DNA of 64,000 bases from Vespa crabro (GCF_910589235.1 NC_060956.1:8439999-8503998); one strand, 5' to 3'. Numbered from the stretch's first letter, positions 1 through 14,175 are shown. Numbers and translations are program-made. Notes: generated by a model not told the origin, from the sequence alone.

Positions 1-3000
1 TCTGCATGTACCATTTTTGAATTTCAACGATGAAATCTACGAGATCTACTTCTTCGAAACGATTAGTTTCGCGTTGATGTCTACTTGACATTTTTAGATA
101 CCGCTGAGGGTGAGAAGAGAGTGACGATGGTTCGAAAATATTTAGTGTCGTATAGGCGGTAGAAGTAACAAGGAAGTTTGAAAAGAGGAAGCGTATATTT
201 ATAACAGAGTAACGGAAAGTGAGAGAGGTAGAGAGCCATCACGTGAGAATGGGCGGCCGGCGTCCATTGACGCGATAAATGCCGTCGTCAGCCATTAATG
301 ACGCTCGCGTTGCCACATAATCAATGGAACCTATCTGCCCCCTATCCCATCGTCTACCTTCTCTTTCTTCACTTCTTCTTCTCAGCTTCCAACATCATCT
401 CGACTCAACAAATTAATTCTCCGGCTTTTTCTACCCTCCAATTACCGTTGGATGCTTGCAACATCAACCGACTTAGTTTGAACAGGACTAACCAAATTTA
501 CAGACTATTGGGACCATGATAAGTATCTATATAACTTGTTTTTATCATCCGTACACAATGAAAATATTTCGTACGATCAGTAATGATTTTACTTGTAGAT
601 TTTATCATGAATTAATTTGTACGAAAATTAGAGTGATATTAAAAAACATTCCACACATATTTATATGCTTTTTAATCGATTTATTAGTCATACAAAAGTA
701 AAAAGTATATTATCAAAACCGAATACAAACATTTCTTATGGATAAAAAGTCTTTGAAAATATTATGCGCTACAAAAAAAAATTAAGGAAAGAATTTACCG
801 AAGAGCCAAACTTAAGTGTTAAGAGAGAAACAGCGGAGTTCAGGTGTTATAGGCGTCAAAATGACTCGTAGTCGCATCAGCATTTAACGAGATAATAATC
901 ATGCGATTACACGTTTAATTCTGTATGCTTAAGATGCGTACCGGCGATAAGGTATGACAAATATTATCCATAATCTTGGTATAACAACCGTTCACTGTGC
1001 TCCATCAACCACGGGAGCGAGATGAGAAACAAAAAAAAAGATGTGGCGAGAACGAGTCGCGCTCAAACGAAAGTGAAAGAAAGAATGAGCGTTGAAAAAA
1101 GAAGGAAAAGAGAAAGAACCTGTTCTGACATCCAAATGTCGTTCAGACGCTGGCGCCTAACTACCAGGAATAGTTTCTCAATCGTCTTCTACCTGACTCG
1201 ATTAATCGTTTGAGTGCTAAGGGTCACTGTAAAAATCTTGTCGAAAATGCCAAGTGGCACAACAATGCTTGTTTCAATGTATATCTATAGATCCATTATT
1301 GATAGATCAATTGCGTAACTCAACTTGATGATCTGGCACTTTTTGACATGAAACGAGAATAGTGCGATCGCGCTGCGTGGTACTCAAAACATTGTACGAA
1401 GGTAAAACAATTGAATGAAGATGGTGAGTGAGAGATGCTGATTTTGATGGGAAAAGGGGAAGGGAAGAAAGTAAAAGAAAGAAGAAGAAAGAGAATCCAC
1501 TGCTCGGAACGTCAGATTTTCATCGAACAAGGCCAAGATCCATCTTGCAAACGGTAGGCATTGAAAGCATCTGTCTGTCGTTGCCGATGTATTTCGAATG
1601 AACGATTCGCAATCGTAAACGACAAGTTTATCGAGTTGTACATCTTGAAACTCTAACTTTGTAACACACTGACATTTTTCACGTCAGCAAGTGACACGAG
1701 AAAGTTCTGCTACCTCTCGCGAGATATTTCAGCGTCAATTATCCTAACGAATGAGCTCCTCTCGAGTGTCCAATCTCTCTTTCTAGCGAGTTTACTTGCA
1801 CGAGCACGATTCGTGACCCAGACAAGATCGAATGACTTTTTCATTTGCGTCACGATAATAGTATTTTCTCTCTGTGAAATTCAAGTCAAGCATGGAAACG
1901 TGTACGTGGAAATTAACAACTTAAGTTGGTTACTCAAGAAGGAGGTCCTCCTACTTCTCCTCCTCTTTCTCATCCACCACCTCTCGGTTTATAGCAAGTC
2001 CCTCGTGTAAATGCCACAACTCGAACTCGACCCGGAAATTTGTCGAAGCGCGACGATGAAACTTAAACCATTATATTTCCCTTTTCCGTCTCTCTTCCCC
2101 TTCCTTTTCCTTCTCCTCCTTTTACCATACTATTTGCCCCTGTCGTTTACTTCCTCGAGGTTATAATCTGTCACAAGAGAATCCGCGATCGAAACTTTAA
2201 CTACGTAAGCGTTTCATAATTGACTGCACGTGCGCTTCACGCGGATAGTCGAGAGTACGTCGTAGTCGACATCGTAGAAAAGTCGAAACTACATAGTAGA
2301 AACATAAGATTCCAACAAAAACTCTTTACCATGCGAAGGACTCGACGACAACTTCCTTTTGTTTTTCTCTTTCTTATTCCGTTTTTTCTTTTATGAAAGT
2401 AACTTTTAAGCCTCGGAGCGAAAGCGGCTATCCGTCTCCGCTCTCATTCTCCTCTTTCTTGTAGCTCGAATTGGAAATTTAACCAGTTTTCCTTGTTCAC
2501 CCAGCATAACTCATTTCTCCGAACTCCTTCTCGTTCCCGTTTCGTAGCTTTGCTTGTTTGTCAAATGCGGTTAGTCAAGGAAGGGAGGGCATGAATAAAA
2601 AATTTGAATTTCATATGGAATTTTAAAGCATCGACACTAAGCTTGGATCGAACGTTCTTACAAGACTGAAACTTTGATATGCCGAACTTTTATGAGCAAA
2701 CGTGTATTCCCAGCTTATGCGGGAACTTTTGCAAAGTTTTTTTCTTTAAAGTGCTCTTGGTTTATCCGTCGCACTGAATCCGTTGCATGAGAAATAAAGG
2801 GTAAGAGGTGAGTCAAAAGAATCATACACGTTTTATAGGATGCGTTTTCGTGAAATTAAGTCATGAAATTAATATAATAGAAAGGACTATAACAGAAATG
2901 AACGATACCTTTCGAAATATCTTATTCGTAATGGTTTGACGTCGAAATCGATGTGCTTCACATGAGATCTTACTGAATTTTGACGGGCACCGCCCATTAC

Positions 3001-3440
3001 TCTCTATTCTTTGTCCCTTCTTGTCTCATCAACGAATGCAAGCATCTGACTCATAAATTGACGAACGACCTGCAGCGGCGACATTACTTGATTCAATCAT
3101 AACATGATCAATGTCATTTTTATGATCTAGAGAAACGCATAAGCGGAAACTTTTGGATTTTTCTTTAGAAACGGCCCTTTTGCTCTCGTTTCTCGCATTT
3201 AGCGTACATCCCATGAAACGGATTTCCGCTAGAATCTCTTCGCGATCAAAAAAAAATTCGTTGGTCGTCGTGATCGATAAAAATTTATGTCTTTGTGAAA
3301 TGTTGTTTAATGCCCAAGAAAAATTGTATACCAGAGGGAGTAGAAAATACAAGCGGTACGATATCAGAGGGATAAAAGAAAAGAACCGTTTCCCGAAAAT
3401 ACAATAACGTGCAACAGCAGTAGTATAAACATACTAGAAT
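1..3440. other. Intron, no feature recognised
   Basis: Plain AT-rich sequence with pyrimidine- and purine-rich patches (about 1450-1490 purines, 2075-2130 pyrimidines). Short open frames lack domains. Confidence 0.6.
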
Positions 3441-3520
3441 GAGAAAGAGAAAAAGAGAGAAAGAGAGATAGAAAGAGAGAGAAAGAGAGAGAGAAAGAGA
3501 GAAAGAGAGTGAGAGAGAGT
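3441..3520. repeat. GA-rich microsatellite
   Basis: Imperfect GAGAAA/GAGA units over 80 bp, purines on the + strand. Confidence 0.9.
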
Positions 3521-3544
3521 AGCGAAGGTATGAAGCAGAGGAAA

Positions 3545-3790
3545 TAAAAATCTACAGTAAGCAACAATAAAGCGTTACGCGGGCGCATCAAGCCGCGGCG
3601 ACTAATTGCCGCAACCGACAATAATCGGTGTTGCGCGGCTACGCAGCGAGCGCAATTATTTTTACAGGAACGTTAATATTGTTCATTTATTTACCGTGAG
3701 TTGGCGCCACTGCAACTACCGCCGTTCTGCCAATACTTTCTGCCTTGTCGTTCGTTTGTTTCTACTGTTTTTACGGTATGTAGTCAAGTT
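3545..3790. promoter_or_regulatory. GC-richer intronic island with imperfect stem-loop (candidate conserved element)
   Basis: Bases 3570-3660 are CpG-dense against an AT-rich surround. GCCGCAACCGA (from 3608) and TCGGTGTTGCGCGGC (to 3639) can pair with small bulges. No coding frame is convincing. Could be an enhancer or a conserved non-coding element. Confidence 0.25.
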
Positions 3791-4139
3791 ACCGACGTTC
3801 CTATAAATCCATGTTATTTCCTACTCTCAACTTCGATGACTCTATCTCGTGCTAACTATTTTCCATTTTCACTTTTACATGATTTTTCGTTGATTTACTT
3901 CTGCAGATTTCTCAAAAACCATTTTGTTTTTAAAGTATAATCGATTTAAAATAGATAAAGTAATATATTATTTCAATTAAATTTTAATTAAACAACAAGT
4001 GTTTGCTTCATTATTTCCCATAGTTTCAATTGAAAAAAAATCACCTATTTTTCACATAATTCCATTTATTCATATGTGGGAATGTACATATAAGCATAGT
4101 CCAGTATTAGCTAGAGTCTATTTGCGGAGGAAAAATAAG

Positions 4140-4480
4140 AGATGCGCGAAAGCTTTTAAAAGCGCGCGAGTGTTCACCCATCGTGATTTCAGTTGTGCGA
4201 GCGTCGTTTTAGGCTTGCTTTTGCCGTCGGTTTTGCCACTGATTTTGGCCAGTACGTTGGCAGGCGCAGCGGCGCTGTTTAAACAGTACTCGGCGCTATT
4301 TGCATGTAATTACCAAGCTGGTGATTTAACATTAGCAACGCTGCATTTATACAACGTCACGCACCGTTGCTTCGTTCGTTACGCTTCGTCGGATTCCGTC
4401 CATTCGTACCATTCCGCACCGTCCGTTCCGCGCTTGTCCTCTGTCGCAGCAAGTAACGTAGCTCGTCTATGCGAGGAAAC
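4140..4480 (+). promoter_or_regulatory. GC-richer block with octamer, homeodomain site and initiator-like motif
   Basis: ATTTGCAT (4298-4305, POU octamer) is followed two bases later by TAATTA (4308-4313, homeodomain core). A 12-bp palindrome CTGTTTAAACAG lies at 4276-4287. TCAGTT with its A at 4191 fits the arthropod initiator, and TTTTAAAA lies about 35 bp before it, slightly too far for a normal TATA box. The block is CpG-rich. The window's longest open frame (3999-4517, 172 codons) spans it but shows no domain, and its start lies in AT-rich intron. An enhancer or an alternative first exon of Rbp6 is possible. Confidence 0.3.
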
Positions 4481-4992
4481 ACGAACGAATATTTCAAAGA
4501 AACATAAAAATAAGTGAACGAAAATATCCATTCGTCTATCAGATTAACGTATGTTTAACAAACATGATGAGGGAGATATAATATAGCAGAAAGTTTGTTT
4601 TAACAGTTTTAGATGGCTTCTTGGAAAAATTATCTTATTGCTAGAGCATTCTGTTACGGCTGCCCTGTTAGATAATCTTATATGAGTGAACTCGGTATAT
4701 CCCCATAAAGAAACTGTTCCCGATTTATCGGTGGTTCTTCGAATACGTTATATATTCGCTCATTGGTCACGCTATAAGAACAACGTATCGCAATAATTCC
4801 TGTCTGAGAGAAAAGTTACGAGGCCCGCTATTGTCAGGCAAGTTTGAAACTATATTTGAATGCCACCGCAATTCCGAACGATCAATTTGACCACTCGGTA
4901 GGCAACTCTCGAGGAAGAAGTTGAAGAAGAAGAAAAAGAAGGACGAAAGAGACTCGTAACGATCTCGCTTTGTAGCCACTTGGTCTCGCTAT

Positions 4993-4997
<5 letters not shown>

Positions 4998-5042
<45 letters not shown>

Positions 5043-5048
5043 CTCTCT
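4998..5048. repeat. (CT)n microsatellite
   Basis: About 38 bp of pure TC followed by TTTC variants. Confidence 0.95.
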
Positions 5049-7365
5049 TATTTTCTTTCATCTCCGTTAAAGATTTTGGCCATTGGTCCAACTAATTTAA
5101 ACTTGGTATACAATTGGTCAATCCGCGGGTGATCTCTCCATTGACCGATGCAGCTGTTACAAGGATCTCAATGAGATGAGCGACATTCGCAGGTGCCTGC
5201 TTCTCCCTTCATTCTCGCTCTTGTCTTTCTTAATGTCCTCTTTACTTTCCTTCTTATGCTCCATCTCTGCTCTTTATTCGATTCTAAGGTTCGAAGCTGA
5301 GCAACGCGTTAACCTTCTTGCCTCGTCTTCTTCGTCGTCGCTGTCGTTCCAACCACATGTATTTATAACTCAAGAATGGCGTTCTCGGATAAGAATCAGC
5401 GACACTTCTCTCTTCTCTGCAAGAGTAGGTAGATACATAACCCTACGAGTTGAACATGCGTACGAGCCGTTTCACTGACAGAATTACGGCATCCACAATA
5501 GGACGTTAGTCGATGTTTACGTGACACCATCTGCGAATTCTAGCTCTAAGCTATGAGGAACATCCTTAATAAAAGCTAACTAATTGTACAGGAAAATTTT
5601 AGCTATAACATCGCATAAGTGATACAATGAATTATCAGCTATTGTATAAAGTTTAAGTATATCTCGAATTCTCTCATAAAATTTGCGCGATTAACTTTAA
5701 TTTCTTTTCTATTCCTACCAATATTTCCTATTGCCAATGTAAAACATTCGAGACATTCCTCAGAACGAATAGGGTGTAAAGGACCTCCATTTGCTATTCG
5801 TCTTTATGTCGAATGATAAATCCACACGAGTTTTTCTTCTAAAGAGATTGACGACGTTGCCAAGATGTTTCTTATTTTTCAGTCGCCTTGTAATTTTTCC
5901 ATTGCATCTTGATGCTTTAGAAAAAAGCTACCGGCATTGCAGATACTTTAAATGAGAAATGGCTATTTTTACAAGTTGTACTTTTCACAAAAATGCCGTG
6001 TCTTTTCACGAGTACAAGGAAATTGTAAGGTTATGTGTATTTGTTTTCTTTCTGGATGTTGAAGTCCCCATTTTGTCAGACGTACGGTATAAACTTAGAC
6101 GTGTTCTACGACTACGTAATCACGTGCTACGAAGATAACTATTATTCGGATAAAAATGGACGAGAGTGATTTTAGATTAGTGATTTTAGACCTGCATGTA
6201 ATCTTAGGAAAGGTTATAAAATTTAGTACCTGCGGCAGAATAACATCCGTGAAATTATCTATAAATGAGATGTTGGATTCTAACGTTTCGTTTTCAGCTC
6301 GTAGGGTTGCCCTTGGCTAATTTACAAATTAAAATTCCTGCCAGGATATAACGTCGTTTAAATGGTGTGAAGCGTACCAAAATTTGTTTCAGTTACTCAA
6401 ACGATCCTTGAAAAATGACCTTTTCACGATAGAACTTCGTTTAAGAATCCCAAAGTGAAGCGAAGATACAGATAAAGAGAGAGAAAGAAAGAACGAAGAT
6501 ATCTTGGAAAATTTCATTCCAAGAATTTCCACACATTTTTCTATAGGTATAGTTTACTCCCGATTTTCTCGAGAATCGAACTTTCCTTGCAGCTTAAAGA
6601 GCCATGTGTGCGGAAGGTAGATATGAAATTACGGGGATTTAATTAATTCTAACTTCGCGAACCTCCAATCTTGCCCCATCTTAATCGGCACCTAAGAAAC
6701 GATTGTTCGTGGATTAGCGCGAGACGAAGCTCTCATTAATTGAAACTTGGCATTATTCTGAAAGTTGTCGACCATAGCGTTTGCGATAAGAGGATCTTTT
6801 TTCCCTCTCCTTATTCTCCTTAGTCGAAAGAAAAAATTAGCAGGCTGTTTCGATGAACGGTTTATCACGACTATATTTGTGAATTATTAATAGCTGATAA
6901 GGAACTATATAACAGACTTTACGTTTTAGTTAAATAGCGAATGCTGTTATCGCAATGAAATATAATTCTTGCAAAGCTAGTATACGTAGAGCATATGCGA
7001 CATCTTATCGTTTTACAGATCGTATTTTGTAAATTTAGCCATTCGCCGTTTTACGCTTCGAGATATCTTTTACTTTTTATAGCTTAGCTTAAGGATGGAT
7101 GAACGAATCGAAGTTCTGCGGTAAATTCATTTAGATTAATTGTAAACTTACCAAGATGATAGTTTTTACAAAGAATTTTTATCATCATATCTATAACATG
7201 ACGTACAACCGTTAAGGTTAAAAGTTTATCATCATCTATTAGTTTTTCTGTCCATTTAAAGAAGTTATACATACTCCGTCTATTCAATTGCACTATTTAA
7301 ATAGCAACTTTTTAATTTAATATATTGTGAAGTACGGTTCTGTGCTATCCAATCTCTCTCTCTCT

Positions 7366-7402
<37 letters not shown>

Positions 7403-8715
7403 CCTCTCTCTTTCTCTCTCTTTTCACTACTCTTAGAATATCCTGTGGCAAAAGGCATCGATAAATCAGGCTATATTCGTATATTAAGCGAAGTCATCTT
7501 TGGTAGTCGCAGTAGGCTCTCTGCAATTAGATCGCATACTTATCAGGTCACAAAGAAGGAATGAAACTGATGTATGCAAGACGAACAAGGACGACGATAG
7601 GTTGCAGGGGTCGCAAGATATGGTTCATGGAATCCTCGGGGAACGCAAAAGCAAAGAATATGTTCGCGCTGAGAAATCGCACAAGTTTCTTGGCTCGCGT
7701 GCCAGATAGTCGTTTCTGAAGTTTACTCGGTGCCCGCTTATGTTTCTATGGCGAATTAGATCGACGATAACGGTAGAGCGAACGGTCGCGATCTATATGC
7801 AAAAATTTGTTCTTACTCCTCCTCGAGATATGTATATATAGGTGATGTCGAAGTACTTTATTTCCCTTACTCTCTCTTACTTTCTCTCTCTTTCTTAATA
7901 AACCCCACCAAGATCCGACGATCTCGAGTAGACAGGTGTAACTTGTCTGTAAGCATCGTCCCGGAAGTGACGATTGACGTCGAGAATAACTCCGCAGGAC
8001 GTTTAAAGTGTTCTCGTGTGGTTCTCATTGCCAGAAATCTTATCGCGATTCAGACGGCTACGAGGCGGCTATTGGTCCAGCGCCAAGAAAGATGTGTCCC
8101 ATGACGTATGCTTAGACAAAAATGAAGGAAATACGTCGCCTAGAATATCCCGTATTATTGATTCGTTTTACTCTTTAAAAACTTCAACTGAAGCTATTAG
8201 TGTTTTAGAATGATCTCTAATTCTGAAAAATTTTCTTTATCAGAGCATGCATTTATATGAAACGCATCCTCAAAATGCTTAGTGAGAGATAAAGAGAAAC
8301 AAATAAATATATCGCTATTTAAGAAATACTCAAAGCATTTCATCGGCATGGGAATCGTTTTCTTTTTCATTTTCTTCTTTGCGAACTCGTTCCATCAGAC
8401 TTCTTTTGAAACTATCAACGTCCTTTCGCACGATAACGAGCGAAGTCTTTCGTAAAATCGTTGAAACGAGAAGGTCGTTTGCTTCATGCTCGAATATTAT
8501 CGCTGTAAATTGGCAATGAAGCGGAAGCAGGAGAAATAGAATAATCCGAGCACATCTGGCAACTCTCCTATTCAGAACTTTGTCTACTCATGACGTTCAG
8601 ACATTACTTCGTATCCGAAGAAGACAGGATTTAGATGAGAACTATAGACATTCAAGGAAAGTTCCTATAGACAGAAATCGCTAGATCGTGGAACGTCTGC
8701 GAGTCCGAGAGGCTT
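5049..8715. other. Intron between CT tracts
   Basis: Apart from the microsatellite at 7353-7424 I see no coding, RNA or repeat feature. Confidence 0.6.
7353..7424. repeat. (CT)n microsatellite
   Basis: CT dinucleotides with CCTT, TTTC and TCCC interruptions over 72 bp. Confidence 0.95.
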
Positions 8716-9002
8716 GCTCTCTCTCTCCCTCTCTTCTCTCTCTCTCCCTCTCTTCTCTCTTCTCTCTCTCTCCCTCTCTTCTCTCTTCTCTCTTCTCTCT
8801 CTATCTCTCACTCTCCCTCTCTTCTCTCTTTTCTCTTTCTCTCCCCCTCTCTTCTTTCTTTTCTCTCTCTATCCCCCTCTCTCCCTCTCTTCTGTCCTCT
8901 CTTTTTTTTTATCTTTCCCTCTCATCTATAATAGTTCAATTTTCTTATCCTTCCACTTTTCTCTCTCTCTCTCTCTCTTTCTCTGTCTCTCCTTCTTTCT
9001 TT
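8716..9002. repeat. Polypyrimidine minisatellite
   Basis: A roughly 290-bp C/T tract built from repeated CTCTCTCCCTCTCTTCTCT-type units, interrupted by about 30 bp of mixed sequence near 8925-8955. Apparent Ser/Leu-rich open frames across it are artefacts of the repeat. Confidence 0.9.
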
Positions 9003-9161
9003 AAAGATACAAATAAGGGTGTATTATTGAATCGTACTCACATGGCGTAATTAATAACGACAACTCGACACTCGTTCGGCATGGGTATCAGAAAGACTGG
9101 AAGAGGTAGAGGGATGCAAAATGGTTAAAGGACTAGGAAAAGCTTTCAGAAGTCATTCTTT

Positions 9162-9165
9162 AGAA

Positions 9166-9206
<41 letters not shown>
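9162..9206. repeat. (GA)n microsatellite
   Basis: GAAAGAGAGAAA followed by about 30 bp of pure GA. Opposite purine orientation to the tract 160 bp upstream. Confidence 0.95.
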
Positions 9207-9209
<3 letters not shown>

Positions 9210-11039
9210 AGGGAACAGAATGCGACACAGATAGTCTGTTTGGGCCTCTTCAAGATGAAAAGCGATTCTGGTCACGTATCTTCGCGGGATTAGGTTCCGC
9301 TTCTGAGGGACTACATTCACGAATGTCTACGTTTACTAACGCGCTTGTCATGCTTTATATTCGTTGTCCCTATGTACATGTATAGTTAGATAGAAGACGT
9401 TTACGTGACATATACATACACATATTACGTACAAGACATGTAATTACACCTACATATAAAAACGTCGAATTTCGCGTTTGCTCGTTGTTCAAGAAATTCT
9501 CAGCACATCATCCGTGCTCATCATCACTCTTTATTGTATCTTATTTATCCCTCGCATCCTTTTTCAGAGACAATGCCGAGTCAACGTGAATGCGTTATCG
9601 TAAACGTGCTCGGCGATATGCTTTTTCTAACTCTCTACTTTTTCTAACTCTCTTGAATAGGAAAGCCTTATTCTTTCTAAATACGAATTCTTCCTATCGA
9701 CCCGAGTCTGTAAAGTTATGTAATATGACCTTCCTCTAACAGAGTAGATATCTTCTCTTTCAAGAATACGCGAGATACCCGAACCACCTTAATTTCGAGG
9801 AAATTTACGAATAAGTTTTTGAACAACGACCTATCTAAAGTTTTCCTTTATCAAGAAAAAAAAAAATGAAAAAATAAATGCAGGAAGCATCAACTAAAGA
9901 AGAAACGGAGAGCAAAAATAGGCAAAGAGAAAATAATTAAAAAAAGAAAAGGAGAAAAATCATTTTGTTTCGGACACTTTAAAGTTAAAGGAGTGTCACG
10001 TAAATAAAGAAAGAAATTTATTATTAAAAATGGAATGCATTTTAAAACTATCTTAATTTTAGTTAACTCCTTTCAATATGTTTATCTATGTTCTAACTCT
10101 TTCTTTTTCTTTCAAAGCAACTAAGATCCTCTTAATGCTCATCATATCCTTCACCACGTGGTTCACTAAAACACCGGATCATATCATATAAACTTTACGG
10201 TAAGAATTTGTTAAGGTTTCGAAACTTTTCTCCGTTAATACGTTGACAAACTCTCTGACGCGTTAATAACACAAGATTTCACCTACCGATTTCTCTTCAT
10301 CTTTCCATTGTATGATTTCCTTTTTATTTTTTTACCTTTCTCTATCTCTCTGTTTCTTTATTTGGACCCTAAAGTAGTTCAGATTTCTCTCGCGTAAATC
10401 AAAGGAAGAAATATATTTATAAAAGAAAATAAATCCGAGGTAGTCAACTCGTCTGGAGAAAACTACCAGCAAAAGTCAAGACAAAGGACTTACTTACTCG
10501 CTATGCAGCTTTATTTTGAAATATCACTCAGTGTTATTAAATTCTGTTATCTAGCTTTTCGGCATTATCGCAATGAATAAACAGTCCTAAAAAATAGCAG
10601 TGTCTCGCGACTTATTAGACCTTGCATACTGGCTAAATTGGAGTCTGGCATGATAGTATAAAGGGTGGCCCTAAATTTGGCGACTTACTAAGATTGCATA
10701 ACTACCCTGTGCGGTTCAAGTCCTCGCGCATGCGTTCAAAGCCTGTTCCACTTGTTTTCGTCGCACGTTAAGGCGACCAAATGCTTCAACAAAGAGAAAG
10801 AGAGAAGGAAAGAGAGGTAAAAACTTACGAGCTTCCCCAAAGGAACTTATTAAATTTCATAGAAGTTTTATTTCGCTTACCAAAGCCGCCGATCTAGCCG
10901 TCGAGATAGCGGCCGGGATCTATGCGAAGAGTTTTTAAGTGGCCGTGAAATTAAAACGTCGCCCTACCCCGCTTATTTCCACGATACTCTTCTGGAGCCA
11001 AGCGAAACGTGATTAAAAAGCATTCTTGAAACTATACTC

Positions 11040-11040
<1 letters not shown>

Positions 11041-11076
<36 letters not shown>

Positions 11077-11088
11077 TCTCTCTCTTTA
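11041..11088. repeat. (CT)n microsatellite
   Basis: Pure CT for about 30 bp, then CCTTCTCTCTCTTT. Confidence 0.95.
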
Positions 11089-12459
11089 TACTTTTTCTTT
11101 TATTGTTACATTTTTGTTTAGTCAACTAAAAAGCAATCGCAGCATGGTAATCAAACTGTTATTAATGCTTGTTCTTCGGCCAAGAAGAAAAGATAAGACG
11201 ATAGATATGATACCGAGAAAACATTTTCATGATATATAATACGAGAGCTGATTGTGAACGAATTTGCATCATTGCATCTAATGATTTCCATCATTATGAT
11301 AATTATCCTATCGGAATTAACTGCACTTTACAAACCTCACTTTACAGTTCTCACTTTACATCTTGTGAATTATACTGATCTGATATCGACATCTACAGTA
11401 CTAATTCGAATACGATAAACAAAGAGGATCCAGCATATCAAAGATACGAAAGCTAATTATGCTCGCATAGATTACATTAAATTTCATCGTTGATGCAGTT
11501 TCCCTAACAACTACAACTCATTGATTAAAATCCAATGAAAATTATTTGCGTAATCGATTGATAATAGATCGAATAAAACAGAGATTCTAAATGACGTAAT
11601 TAAAGTGCAATTTCATCATCAACATCTATCTTTCTCTCGAAAATGACATCAAAGTGTCTATAAACATCGTGACTATAGAGCAACGTGTGACGAGAAATAA
11701 TTAATTTTCGCCAACGACCTAACTCTTCCGCTCCGCAGTTTATCGAAAAAGGAAAAAAAGTAGTAGACTAGAGGAGAGGAAGAATGGGAACAAGAAAACG
11801 AAAGCGAAAAGAGAAACGGAGAAAGAGGAAGAGAGGAAAAAGAGAGAATGGATAAATTAGTCTCTGAATCGTTGTCTAATACTCGGAGTCGCATGAGTGG
11901 TTAATTAGGTATTATAATGGCACTGAATGGGTATTGAGTCGCTAGGCGGGGCAAAGTAAGAAGCAAGTAGTCGGGGCATGGTGCAACGGAATAGGAAGTG
12001 GTTGAGAGAAGAACGAGAGTTGGATTGAGGCGAGGCGTTAAAGTATATCGCTAAACTGTGCCCCGTTGAAAAGCAACTTCGCATAATCTTGCGTCTAGAA
12101 TAATTAAAGGTAAGATTTTAATCGCGTAACACGCTGCACCCGAGAAATTTTACTTTGAATTAACCTAATTCTCGAGACCGAATCGATAGGATCGTCCGTG
12201 AGCTCAGGATAAGATATTTCTTCTCTCTGTTCCTCCCTTCCTTCCTCTTGGTGATTGTGTGAAGTATACCATGAGAAACGATGGGATATACGAGTTTCAC
12301 TACACTAAGACTTTTCAAGGAAATTTTATTATCTTTTGTGTATGGGATTCCTCGCACGTACTTTATTAACAATGAGCTTTATGTAATTAAAAGCTTGAAC
12401 AAGAGTATAAACAAATGTCCATTTGTAGCAAAACATGTTAAATTGTGACAATAAGATGC

Positions 12460-12519
12460 AATGTGTTGCATTGTGAATGACTGTATTACTAATGAATCGT
12501 AATGTGTTGTAATGTGAAT
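12460..12519. repeat. Imperfect 41-nt-period direct repeat
   Basis: AATGTGTTGCATTGTGAAT at 12460 and AATGTGTTGTAATGTGAAT at 12501 match at 17 of 19 positions. Confidence 0.5.
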
Positions 12520-14126
12520 TAGTAATTATCTGTATGTGACCATATGGATCTTAAGATTGCAAAAATAAGGCTAATTATCCAGACTAACGATTAAAAAGGG
12601 AAAAGAGAAGATGCATAGGAGAAGTTTGAGCATAAAAATGACGAAGAAAGAGAAGGAATGACCCTTGATTAATTGATTGGAGATGTTTTCGTATTGTTTA
12701 TATCGAATATGTTTAAATAAACATGAAGTCCCTTACACAATGTAACCACATTAATTTATGACTAAAAAAATTACTTCAAGGGCCGGCTTAAGATCGCCGA
12801 AGTAAATTGTTTAGCCTTCAAGCTAGTCCCTTAAGTTTGTTACCTGACATTAAAAAACTGAGCAATCACAGAATATCTAAAACATAAATAAGCATAAGTC
12901 ATGGACTCCTTTAGACGCGTTTAGTTTATAAAATATATTATTCGTATTGAATAAAAAATACCTAACTAATCTTGAAAGGTAAATATTTTGTATGGCAAAA
13001 AATAACCATTGAAGCAAAACGTACCTTCAAGAATGTACATGTATGTATTCAGGATTTTATTATAGATCTCTGAATCTATAGGTAACGTTTTTTAATGGAT
13101 GAGCTTTAAGAATGAAAAGAAAAATATATTATATATAGAAGGCAAGTCACAATTTTTGATACAGGACAGATATGCTAAATCCTAGAAACAACAAGTCTAA
13201 CATTTTATGCAATGACACGCCTCATATTAGACTTTTATTAGAAAATAATTGCATATATATGAAAAAAAATACATACATATATTATTTAACATGTGTTTAT
13301 TTCGATTCCTTAATCACGGCTGCTAATATTAATTGTATGTATCGTTACACGCAATCTTTGTATTACATCGCATAATTTGATTGTTGTTCTCGTTGATTTT
13401 GATAAAGATTCTTTCTATCTCATATGTGTCCAATGTATTCTTTCTATGAACAATATTATTTAATTTCTATACCTGTTAAAGAATGAAATGATAATAATAT
13501 ACTTATTATATAATAATAAACTTCTTTAACTATCACAAACTTCGCTTTAACAAATTTTATTAATGCACATGTTCCATCATATTACCTTCACAGTTTTTTC
13601 TTTTCTCTGACCGTTTATTCTCGACTCACTCATACTTGTACGTATATGTCAATAACTCATGATTTGCTCTTTTTTGATCTCTTTATCGACTGCAGGATTG
13701 TAACAATAACATTTTGTATTTTGCAAGAATCGTTTTTTTCTTGTAAACAATTTAATAGAATACGAATAGAATCTTTACTTATTAATTTTATTTCCGCCTA
13801 AAGAACGTTTTGTTCGAGTAATGAAGAGAGATAAATACGCGAGTTGATGTGGTATAAAAGAGATCCAACGCGGTATTGACATTTTTTGACTAATCATTTT
13901 GCAACTATCTGTCTTAGAGAGAACGAGAAGGGTGAAGTAATATCCTCGACCGAGTCGAAAAACATTCTTGCTGATTCAAAGGGATAATGTAAAGGGAATA
14001 TTGGTGAGCAATGGGGGATCGGAAAGGGTGGAGAATTAAATACATTCAAAACAGTCATCAAACTCTAGCTACGGAAAGACAAATTGATAAGAGCTGCATT
14101 TGCGTGCCAAACTCGACACTCTTAAT

Positions 14127-14175
14127 TCTTTCTCCTCTCTCTTTTTCTTTCAATCTCTCTCTTTCGTTCTCTCTG

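Larger units (their letters stand above)
9207..14126. other. Intron, low feature density
   Basis: Holds a CT tract (11041), the direct repeat at 12460, and GTTCAAGTC (10714-10722) with GTTCAAAGC (10734-10742), two B-box-like words 20 bp apart after an A-box-like TGGCTAAATTG at 10630. No tRNA fold results. 12900-13560 is especially AT-rich. Confidence 0.55.

Noticed and set aside
3999..4517. 172-codon open frame, the longest in the window
   Set aside because: Starts in AT-rich intron, has no recognisable domain, no splice or promoter support that fits its start, and its composition simply follows the GC-richer island. Kept only as part of the regulatory candidate.
8688..9050. 120-codon Ser/Leu-rich frame
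   Set aside because: Translation of a CT minisatellite; equivalent peptides appear in other frames.
10630..10742. A-box and two B-box-like words suggesting a tRNA
   Set aside because: No cloverleaf can be drawn and such motif pairs are expected by chance in 64 kb.
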